DNA of 7,155 bases from JBFJVZ01 sp041623895 (lineage in GTDB: Bacteria; Planctomycetota; Planctomycetia; Pirellulales; Pirellulaceae): assembly GCA_041623895.1 (NCBI GenBank), contig JBFJVZ010000398.1:1-7155 (forward strand), written 5' to 3'. The notes beneath the pieces were generated by a model, which saw nothing but the letters and a program-made list of their open reading frames with translations, searched no databases and was not told the origin of the DNA. Each line of letters starts with the position of its first letter. Positions within the stretch are counted from its first letter, which is position 1. Both the position numbers and the translations under genes were made by a program. Below, one piece after another: positions 1-5,670 of the stretch.

Positions 1-41
1 AAACAAAGCGACGAAAAATGGTCGTACCTCGACAGAAAAAC

Positions 42-125
42 CAAAATGCTTTAGCAAAAAGTTAATTCATCAGCCCAGCCTCGCCCTCCCATCAATTCCT
101 CCCTGACACATGCTAAAGCATTTTG
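42..125. repeat. 84-bp element bounded by perfect 15-bp inverted repeats
   Basis: The arm CAAAATGCTTTAGCA at 42-56 is the exact reverse complement of TGCTAAAGCATTTTG at 111-125, with 54 bp between them. Each arm also contains a near-palindrome, TGCT-TT-AGCA, so each could fold alone or bind a dimeric protein. Read on the minus strand, the second arm is followed by GGTTTTT, which resembles the tail of a long-loop terminator. Alternatives are a pair of operator sites or a very small non-autonomous mobile element. No matching target-site duplication flanks it: the base outside each arm is C, and the agreement stops there. The repeat is certain; its role is unknown. Confidence 0.75.
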
Positions 126-147
126 CTTTCGCTGCAGCCGGTTGTAT

Positions 148-207
148 GTAGCGGAAGTCACCAGACTTGCGGCAAGAACGATCGAAACTCTCGGCGAGTT
201 CCGCTAC
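148..207. repeat. Inverted repeat with nested hairpin beyond the lipoprotein stop
   Basis: GTAGCGGAA at 148-156 pairs perfectly with TTCCGCTAC at 199-207. Inside it lies a second hairpin, AACTC (186-190), loop TCGGC, GAGTT (196-200), and an odd palindrome CTTGCGGCAAG (166-176). The structure starts about 20 bases beyond the stop of the minus-strand lipoprotein gene, where a transcription end would be expected. There is no proper T-run on the minus strand, so a classical intrinsic terminator is not well supported. It could protect the mRNA 3' end. Confidence 0.4.
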
Positions 208-225
208 GCCGATAGGGAAAACGTG

Positions 226-1116
226 CTAGTTTCGCCTGCTGACCGGTTGGACGGTGCGGCGCGGCTTGGTGGCTTGCACAGCGGCTTCCCGTCTTGCCAG
301 CGTTGCGATCACGTCGACAAACTGTTTCTTGGTGGGCGCGGAGACTTGTGGCAGTCTTTCAGCGACATCGATCAGTGCCGCTGGGTTCTTTCTTGCTGTC
401 GCGGAAATCTGGGCGATGAAACGAGCTGTTTCGACGTAGTTATGATCGGCAGAACGACCGATGATTCCGCTCAGCGTGCGGGCGATCAAGTCAGCTCCCA
501 AACTGTCAAATTGCACGAAGCAGTCGAGTGTCCCGGTGACCGTGGTGCCGCCGGAAGCGTTCTTAGCGTAGCGGCTTCGCAGCACAAAGACTCCTCTGCC
601 GCGAATCGGTTTGGTGACAAGCCGGCCGTCGTAGCTTCCGTCGGCATAATAGATGTGCAGATTCTGGTCGCCGTAAATCAAATCCACCGTGCACTTGGTC
701 CCGCTGCCGTCTTCGGTTTGCAATTGATACGTCCCGGTGCGACGGGCTTGAACGTTGGTGATGTCCATCAAGTCCCAGATACCGACAAGCACTTCAGGGT
801 TGCGGGTCAGGAACAGGAACATCTCCTGATCACACTCGATCGCTTGGGTGGGCAAGCGGCGGTACAGCGTTGGAGACTTGGCGACTGAAAAGATGCGTTG
901 CTGGGCTTGCTTGGTGAGCCGGTCCAGAGGAAGCTCGTTAATCAGCTGTTGTCGTTGGGCAAAGGTGGTGAGGCCGCCAAGAGATAGGCCACCGCGCGAG
1001 TGCGGTTCGACCGCCTTGGCGACGGGCGCACAGGCTGACAGCAGTGCCGCGGCCAACAGACCGCACACGAACGATTTGATCGATCCGCTCGCCACCAGCG
1101 TCCCCCAATGTGTCAC
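226..1116 (-). CDS. Putative lipoprotein of unknown function
   Basis: The protein has 296 residues from a GTG start at 1116. I chose this start because AGGTGG (1124-1129 on the complement) lies 7 bases upstream and because it puts a lipoprotein signal at the N-terminus: a hydrophobic stretch ending LLSAC, with lipidation Cys29. A TTG start at 1224 would add 36 non-signal-like residues. The mature protein seems to have three parts: a polar helical part (about 40-120); a beta-rich centre (about 125-205) with GTYQLQTEDG, LHIYYADGSYDG and GVFVLRSRY; and a helical C-terminus (about 205-280) with a basic tail. Non-lipid cysteines are at 95, 142 and 199. The beta-rich centre resembles a small barrel or ligand-binding fold, but I do not recognise the family. 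It should be anchored to a membrane facing the periplasm. It is transcribed divergently from pgk, with no partner gene beside it in the window. Confidence 0.75.
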   Translation of the reverse strand: MTHWGTLVASGSIKSFVCGLLAAALLSACAPVAKAVEPHSRGGLSLGGLTTFAQRQQLINELPLDRLTKQAQQRIFSVAKSPTLYRRLPTQAIECDQEMFLFLTRNPEVLVGIWDLMDITNVQARRTGTYQLQTEDGSGTKCTVDLIYGDQNLHIYYADGSYDGRLVTKPIRGRGVFVLRSRYAKNASGGTTVTGTLDCFVQFDSLGADLIARTLSGIIGRSADHNYVETARFIAQISATARKNPAALIDVAERLPQVSAPTKKQFVDVIATLARREAAVQATKPRRTVQPVSRRN

Positions 1117-1211
1117 CCGCGGTCCACCTACCGCGTTGCGTCGTGATCGGATTTGCTCCGCCTGGACGCTTGCTATGGTTCTTCGGCCCTGGAACGGTGA
1201 TGAGTTGAGGG

Positions 1212-1243
1212 AAAAGCCGCGCAAGCAAGACAGCGGCCTTTTT
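1212..1243. terminator. Terminator-like hairpin between the divergent genes
   Basis: GCCGC (1216-1220) pairs with GCGGC (1233-1237) around a 12-base loop. AAAA precedes it and C-TTTTT follows it, so the hairpin carries a T-tract on both strands (TTTT on the minus strand). It sits upstream of the pgk promoter and, on the minus strand, about 95 bases before the lipoprotein start. It could stop readthrough toward pgk or act as a leader hairpin for the lipoprotein transcript. The 5-bp stem is short, so strong termination is doubtful. Confidence 0.35.
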
Positions 1244-1252
1244 CGCCCGTAC

Positions 1253-1280
1253 TCGACACTCTCGGCCGATTTCCGATAAT
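1253..1280 (+). promoter_or_regulatory. Putative sigma70-type promoter of pgk
   Basis: TCGACA at 1253-1258 matches five of six bases of the -35 consensus TTGACA. GATAAT at 1275-1280 matches five of six bases of the -10 consensus TATAAT. The spacer is 16 bp. Transcription would start near 1287, giving a leader of about 36 nt before the pgk ATG at 1323. This is inferred from consensus matching only. Confidence 0.5.
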
Positions 1281-1322
1281 TCGCATCTTTCCCTGACCAA
1301 TAACTCCAGCACCGCGACTGAC

Positions 1323-2510
1323 ATGGCCAAGAAATCGATCGATCAAATTGACGTTGCTAGCAAGACTGTTTTGATGCGTGTTGACTTCAACGTGCCTTTG
1401 GATGACGAGCAATCGATTACCGACGATCGCCGTATCCGCATGGCCCTGCCCAGCATCAAGAGCGTCGTCGACCGTGGCGGACGTTTGATTCTGATCAGTC
1501 ACCTGGGACGGCCGAAGGGCGATGCGAACGATTCGAAGTTCAGTTTAGCACCGACAGCAACGCGGCTGGGTGAGTTGTTGGGCAAAGATGTCGCGTTCGC
1601 CAGCGATACCGTTGGCGATGATGCCAAGAGCAAAGCGGCGGCACTGGCTGACGGTGACGTGTTGGTCTTGGAAAATCTGCGTTTTAATGAAGGTGAGAAA
1701 AAAGGTAGCAGCGAGTTCGCATCCCGGCTTGCCGCCATGGCTGATATCTATTGCAACGACGCCTTCGGTACTTGTCATCGCGAAGACGCCTCGATGGTCG
1801 CCGTGCCCGTGGCGATGGAAGGCAAGCCGCGCGTCGTTGGCCACCTGGTCGCCAAAGAAATCCAGTACCTGAGCGATGCGATCGGCAATCCGCAGCGACC
1901 GTTCGTAGCGATTCTGGGAGGTGCGAAAGTCAGTGATAAGATCAATGTGATCAACAACCTGCTGGGCATTTGTGATGCGGTGTTGATTGGCGGCGCCATG
2001 GCCTACACCTTCTCGTTGGCCGAAGGTGGCAAAGTCGGAGGAAGTTTGGTCGAAAAAGACAAAGTTGAATTGGCCAAAGAACTGATCGAAAAAGGGGGCG
2101 ATAAACTTCATCTTCCCATCGACACGCATTGCGGTGATGACTTCAGTGGCGACTGCAACAAGCAGGTGGTGGCATCAGGCGAGATCCCCGACGGTTGGGA
2201 AGGTCTGGATATCGGTCCGGAAACAGCGAAGAAGTATGCAGCTGTGATCGCCGACTCGAAATTGGTTGTCTGGAATGGGCCGATGGGTGTTTTTGAAATG
2301 CCGCCCTTTGATGAAGGTACCAAGGCGGTGGCACAGGCCGTCGCCGATAGTGATTCCATCAGTATCATTGGTGGCGGCGACAGCGCAGCGGCAGTCGACC
2401 AACTTGGGTTTGCCGACAAGGTCAGTCACGTCAGTACGGGCGGCGGGGCGAGTCTGGCGATGCTGGAAGGAAAAGCGTTTGCGGCGGTCGATCTGCTGGA
2501 CGAAGCGTGA
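1323..2510 (+). CDS. pgk: Phosphoglycerate kinase
   Basis: This cytoplasmic enzyme of glycolysis and gluconeogenesis transfers phosphate between 1,3-bisphosphoglycerate and ADP to give 3-phosphoglycerate and ATP. At 395 residues it is the usual bacterial length and complete. The family signature RVDFNVP is at 19-25 (substrate-binding Asp21 and Asn23). Next come SHLGRPKG at 59-66, ENLRF at 117-121 and NDAFGTCHR at 145-153. The nucleotide-binding half has GGAKVSDK at 199-206, WNGPMGVFE at 317-325 and GGGDSAAAV at 350-358. The C-terminal STGGGASL at 371-378 is also typical. The ATG at 1323 gives the standard N-terminus; no Shine-Dalgarno sequence precedes it, so initiation may rely on an unstructured leader. 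A putative promoter lies at 1253-1280. No other glycolytic gene is adjacent in the window. Confidence 0.98.
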   Translation: MAKKSIDQIDVASKTVLMRVDFNVPLDDEQSITDDRRIRMALPSIKSVVDRGGRLILISHLGRPKGDANDSKFSLAPTATRLGELLGKDVAFASDTVGDDAKSKAAALADGDVLVLENLRFNEGEKKGSSEFASRLAAMADIYCNDAFGTCHREDASMVAVPVAMEGKPRVVGHLVAKEIQYLSDAIGNPQRPFVAILGGAKVSDKINVINNLLGICDAVLIGGAMAYTFSLAEGGKVGGSLVEKDKVELAKELIEKGGDKLHLPIDTHCGDDFSGDCNKQVVASGEIPDGWEGLDIGPETAKKYAAVIADSKLVVWNGPMGVFEMPPFDEGTKAVAQAVADSDSISIIGGGDSAAAVDQLGFADKVSHVSTGGGASLAMLEGKAFAAVDLLDEA

Positions 2511-2521
2511 TGTGCTGACCC

Positions 2522-2537
2522 GCAACGTGAGCGTTGC
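2522..2537 (+). terminator. Small hairpin just after pgk
   Basis: GCAACG, loop TGAG, CGTTGC forms a perfect 6-bp stem starting 12 bases after the pgk stop. No T-run follows, so it is not a textbook intrinsic terminator. It may still mark the pgk mRNA 3' end or belong to the repeat-rich spacer that follows. Confidence 0.3.
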
Positions 2538-2610
2538 AGTTGAGCTGAGTGAAAACGAAGTCGATTTTGGTACTGCAATTCCAAATGAATGCGAAGCGAG
2601 TCGGGCACTC

Positions 2611-2669
2611 AGGCCCGGAGAGGGCCCTCCCCGGCCGCTACCGCGTTTGAACCTCCCGCAAGCGGGAGG
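2611..2669. repeat. GC-rich intergenic palindromic element
   Basis: Two stem-loops lie close together. GGCCC-GGAGA-GGGCC occupies 2612-2626. The perfect 7-bp stem CCTCCCG-CAAG-CGGGAGG occupies 2652-2669. Between them is a C-rich stretch containing CCGGCCGCTACCGCG. Its compact, palindromic, GC-rich form between two genes resembles the dispersed intergenic repeats of many bacterial genomes. The copy number cannot be judged from one copy. No T-tract follows either hairpin. Confidence 0.5.
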
Positions 2670-2711
2670 ATGAACAGCGGGTTTACTATTCGCTACGGTG
2701 TTGCCTACCTT

Positions 2712-2720
2712 AGGGAGAGG
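2712..2720 (+). promoter_or_regulatory. Ribosome binding site deciding the GH63-like start
   Basis: The purine-rich AGGGAGAGG lies 10 bases upstream of the ATG at 2731. It supports that ATG over an in-frame GTG at 2698, which has no comparable site. Confidence 0.6.
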
Positions 2721-2730
2721 TCAATCAATC

Positions 2731-5451
2731 ATGACTGCCGAAGACAAACGTCTGCTGCAGAGCAAACAGCGCGAGCAGAACTGGCAACGCTGGGGGCCTT
2801 ATCTTTCCGAACGCCAATGGGGGACCGTTCGCGAAGACTACAGCGATGGCGGTGATGTCACCTGGAGTTACTTTCCCCACGATCATGCCAGAAGCCGTGC
2901 GTACCGCTGGGGCGAAGACGGTTTGTTGGGAATTTCCGATCGCGAGTGTCGCTTGTGTTTCTGTTTGGCCATCTGGAACGGCCGCGATCCAATCCTGAAG
3001 GAACGCTTGTTTGGCGTCACCGGGCCGGAAGGAAACCACGGCGAGGACGTCAAGGAGTGCTACTACTACTTGGACAGCACGCCCACGCACAGCTACATGC
3101 GGGCCCTGTACAAGTATCCGCAGCGGCGATTTCCCTACGAGGAATTGGTCGATGTCAGCCGCAGCCGCGATCGCACCGAGGGGGAATACGAACTGACAGA
3201 CACGCACGTTTTTGATGAGCAACGTTACTTTGACGTGCAGGCCGAATACGCCAAGGCAACGCCCGACGACGTACTGATGCGGATCACGATCACCAATCAA
3301 GGTCCGCAACCGGCCGTGTTGCACGTGTTGCCTCAGCTGTTTTTCCGCAACACCTGGACCTGGCATTGCACCGACGAAGGTTGCACCACGCGGCCGTCAT
3401 TGCGTCTGAAGGGAAACGTCGTGCAGACCCACCACGAATCATTAGAAAATTTCTGGTTCGTCTGCGATGGGATCGGATCCCCGGAGAATTGGGTTTGGTT
3501 GTTTACCGATAACGAAACCAATGCAGAACGTCATCCCGGATTGCCCAGTGAGTCGGATTACTACAAAGACGCTTTTCACGATTACGTCATCGTCGGTGAT
3601 ACCGGCGTGGTCAATCCAAAACAGCGCGGCACCAAATGCGCGAACTACGGATTGGTGATGATCCCGGCGGGCGAAAGCCGCGTGCTTCGCTTACGGCTGA
3701 CCGATGTCGGCCAGCCGCTGATCAGCGAAGACTGCGATGGGGAAATCGAAAAATTCTATGACGTCGCCTTCGGTCCGTCCTTTGATGACTGTTTCCGGCA
3801 GCGGATGACAGAGGCTGACGAATTTTATCAGCACCGCATCCCCGATTCGCTGTCGCCCCAACGCCGGCAAATCATGCGGCAGGCATACGCCGGATTGCTA
3901 TGGACCAAGCAGTTTTATCACTACGTCGTGGAAACTTGGCTGGATGGCGACCCCAACGGTCCGCCATCCAGCCCGCAGCGCGGCGATGGCAGAAACAGCG
4001 ACTGGCGGCATTTGTTTAACCGTGACGTGATTTCGATGCCCGACAAGTGGGAGTATCCATGGTATGCCGCTTGGGATCTGGCATTTCACATGGTGCCGAT
4101 GGCGCACTTGGACAACGATTTTGCCAAGCAGCAAATGATTTTGTTCTTGCGTGAATGGTACATGCACCCCAGTGGACAAATCCCGGCGTATGAATGGCAA
4201 CTCAGTGACGTCAATCCACCGGTGCATGCTTGGGGTGTTTGGCAGGTTTACAAGGCCTCCGGTCCGCCGCGGCAGCGCGACAAGTTGTTTCTTGCTCGCG
4301 CGTTTCAAAAGCTGTTGATCAATTTCACCTGGTGGGTCAACCGCAAAGACCCGCGGGGGAAGAATATCTTTTCCGGTGGTTTTTTGGGATTGGATAACAT
4401 CGGCGTCTTTGACCGCAGCAAACAGTTACCGCGGGGGCATCTGGAACAAGCCGATGGGACGTCGTGGATGGCGTTTTATTGCGGCACGATGCTGCGCATG
4501 GCAATTGAACTGGCCGATGGCAATGAAGCCTACGGGGACATGGCCAGCAAATTTTTTGAGCATTATATCGCGATTGCCGAAGCGATGAACTCGATCGACG
4601 GCACGGGATTGTGGGATGACATTGACGGATTCTATTACGATCACCTGTTTGTCGATGGCCAATCGATCCCGATTCGCGTTCGCAGTTTGGTCGGCTTGTT
4701 ACCACTGACGACCGGCGTGATCCTGGAAGAAGGAATCATCGAACAGTTACACGGTTTCAAGCGGCGAATGAAGTGGTTTTTGGATAACCGCGGCGATCTA
4801 AGCCGCCACATGACCTACTTGGAACGTGATGTTGCCCACGAAAAGGACGGCCACCGCTTGCTGGCGATTCCCTCGGAAGATCGCTTTCGCAGGTTGTTGT
4901 CCGTGATGCTGGACGAATGCGAGTTTCTCTCGCCGTTCGGCATCCGCAGCATGTCGGCCGCTCATCGCGACGAGCCGTTTGTTTTCGATTTCGGCGGGCA
5001 GCGACACGAGGTCAAGTACGTGCCCGGCGAAAGTGAAAGTGGCATGTTTGGCGGCAACAGTAACTGGCGTGGACCGATCTGGTTTCCGATGAACTATCTG
5101 CTGATTCAATCGCTGAAGCGCTACTACGCCTTTTACGGCGACGACTTTCGCGTCGAATGTCCAACCGGCAGCGGCCACAGCATGACGCTGATGGACGTAG
5201 CCCAAGAGTTGGAGCGGCGACTGATTTCGCTGTTCGAGGAGGGCGGTGCCGGTCAACGGCCGGCTCATGGGGACGACACACGATATGCGGAAGATCCGGC
5301 GTGGAAAGAACTCATTTTGTTTTATGAATACTTCCACGCGGATACGGGCAAGGGCTTGGGTGCAAGCCACCAAACCGGCTGGACGGCACTGGTCGCATCA
5401 ATGCTTCGCAGCCAAGCCAGCGTTCCCAAACACGTCGCCACGACGATTTAA
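2731..5451 (+). CDS. GH63 / MGH1-like glycoside hydrolase (putative glucosidase, YMR196W-like)
   Basis: The 906-residue protein has no signal peptide, so it probably acts in the cytoplasm. The N-terminal half (to about 370) carries blocks typical of the roughly 900-residue bacterial/fungal family that includes yeast YMR196W: WGPYLSERQWGTVREDYS (21-38), FPHDHARSRAYRWGEDG (48-64), WNGRDPILKERLFGVTG (82-98) and GNHGEDVKE (101-109). The C-terminal half (about 380-890) looks like the (alpha/alpha)6 barrel of clan GH63. WEYPWYAAWDLAFHM contains Asp449, a candidate general acid. EWQLSDVNPPVHAW contains Asp493. GESESG (Glu767, Glu769) followed by NSNWRGPIWFPMNYLL (W779, R780) would supply the general base and sugar-binding residues. 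By family it should be an inverting exo-acting glycosidase on alpha-glucosides or alpha-mannosides, possibly glycosylglycerate-type compatible solutes. The true substrate is unknown. The ATG at 2731 is preferred for its ribosome binding site. I see no disruption in the gene. Confidence 0.85.
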   Translation: MTAEDKRLLQSKQREQNWQRWGPYLSERQWGTVREDYSDGGDVTWSYFPHDHARSRAYRWGEDGLLGISDRECRLCFCLAIWNGRDPILKERLFGVTGPEGNHGEDVKECYYYLDSTPTHSYMRALYKYPQRRFPYEELVDVSRSRDRTEGEYELTDTHVFDEQRYFDVQAEYAKATPDDVLMRITITNQGPQPAVLHVLPQLFFRNTWTWHCTDEGCTTRPSLRLKGNVVQTHHESLENFWFVCDGIGSPENWVWLFTDNETNAERHPGLPSESDYYKDAFHDYVIVGDTGVVNPKQRGTKCANYGLVMIPAGESRVLRLRLTDVGQPLISEDCDGEIEKFYDVAFGPSFDDCFRQRMTEADEFYQHRIPDSLSPQRRQIMRQAYAGLLWTKQFYHYVVETWLDGDPNGPPSSPQRGDGRNSDWRHLFNRDVISMPDKWEYPWYAAWDLAFHMVPMAHLDNDFAKQQMILFLREWYMHPSGQIPAYEWQLSDVNPPVHAWGVWQVYKASGPPRQRDKLFLARAFQKLLINFTWWVNRKDPRGKNIFSGGFLGLDNIGVFDRSKQLPRGHLEQADGTSWMAFYCGTMLRMAIELADGNEAYGDMASKFFEHYIAIAEAMNSIDGTGLWDDIDGFYYDHLFVDGQSIPIRVRSLVGLLPLTTGVILEEGIIEQLHGFKRRMKWFLDNRGDLSRHMTYLERDVAHEKDGHRLLAIPSEDRFRRLLSVMLDECEFLSPFGIRSMSAAHRDEPFVFDFGGQRHEVKYVPGESESGMFGGNSNWRGPIWFPMNYLLIQSLKRYYAFYGDDFRVECPTGSGHSMTLMDVAQELERRLISLFEEGGAGQRPAHGDDTRYAEDPAWKELILFYEYFHADTGKGLGASHQTGWTALVASMLRSQASVPKHVATTI

Positions 5452-5494
5452 AAGGTCAGATACCTCGTAGGCCAGGACTTGGAGAGCGTCCCGC

Positions 5495-5670
5495 TTAGCC
5501 CGGAAATTGCATCTGCCCATTGTTGACTTGGCTGGTGGCGATGGATATGCCGTCGGGATGGTTTTGGTTGGCTTGTAGGAGTGTTTTGGGCGTCGCGGCG
5601 GATAAGGCCCCCTTTCCCCCAACGATCAAATCGCTTTGCGGCATCGTTTTTTTGTCAGCGATGGGCGCTG
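5495..5670 (-). pseudogene. Possible C-terminal remnant of an unknown gene
   Basis: A minus-strand frame ends with TAA at 5495-5497 and stays open rightwards into the transposase 3' end (to 5761). Its translation reads like ordinary protein, with segments such as SDLIVGGKGALSAATP and HPDGISIATSQVNNG, whereas the plus-strand frame here is hydrophobic and cysteine-containing. One explanation is that the IS1380-type element landed in a minus-strand gene and left its last 50 or so codons. I recognise no family. Chance openness is a real alternative. Confidence 0.22.
5621..5653 (+). terminator. Weak intrinsic terminator for the GH63-like gene
   Basis: AACGAT (5621-5626) pairs with ATCGTT (5643-5648) around a 16-base loop, and the T-run reaches 5653. 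The orientation suits transcripts from the plus-strand GH63-like gene, which ends 170 bases upstream, and would keep them out of the convergent transposase. The stem is AT-rich and the loop is long, so the call is tentative. Confidence 0.3.

Larger units (their letters stand above)
1..225. other. Non-coding 3' flank of the lipoprotein gene, rich in inverted repeats
   Basis: No convincing long gene lies here. The stretch is downstream of the minus-strand lipoprotein gene, whose TAG stop is at 226-228. The first 60 bases are A-rich. Two inverted repeats are visible, at 42-125 and 148-207, and are described separately. A plus-strand reading frame that opens at 142 and runs to 888 is an antisense shadow of the lipoprotein gene. 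The gene to the left of the window is not visible, so I cannot say whether this is an intergenic spacer or a promoter region. Confidence 0.6.
5452..5670. other. Spacer between convergent genes, possible insertion junction
   Basis: This 219-bp stretch separates the GH63-like stop from the transposase stop. It should contain the downstream end of the insertion sequence, but I could not identify a terminal inverted repeat because the opposite end lies outside the window. It contains a terminator-like hairpin (5621-5653) and a minus-strand open frame ending at 5495 that may be a gene remnant. Confidence 0.5.

Noticed and set aside
142..888. Plus-strand open frame of 248 codons
   Set aside because: It is antisense to the lipoprotein gene, which has a lipobox signal, a ribosome site and a protein-like composition; this frame has none of these.
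2682..2710. Possible promoter TTTACT upstream of the GH63-like gene
   Set aside because: The hexamer at the right distance (CTACCT) matches the -10 consensus at only one base, so no promoter is called.
2670..2855. ATG directly after CGGGAGG, opening a 61-codon plus-strand frame overlapping the GH63-like start
   Set aside because: The purine stretch touches the ATG with no usable spacing and forms one arm of a stable hairpin. The translation overlaps a well-supported gene in another frame and is arginine-rich, as expected of a shadow.
4798..5373. Minus-strand frame of 191 codons within the GH63-like gene
   Set aside because: It is the complement of conserved GH63 barrel motifs; no ribosome site or recognisable domain was seen.
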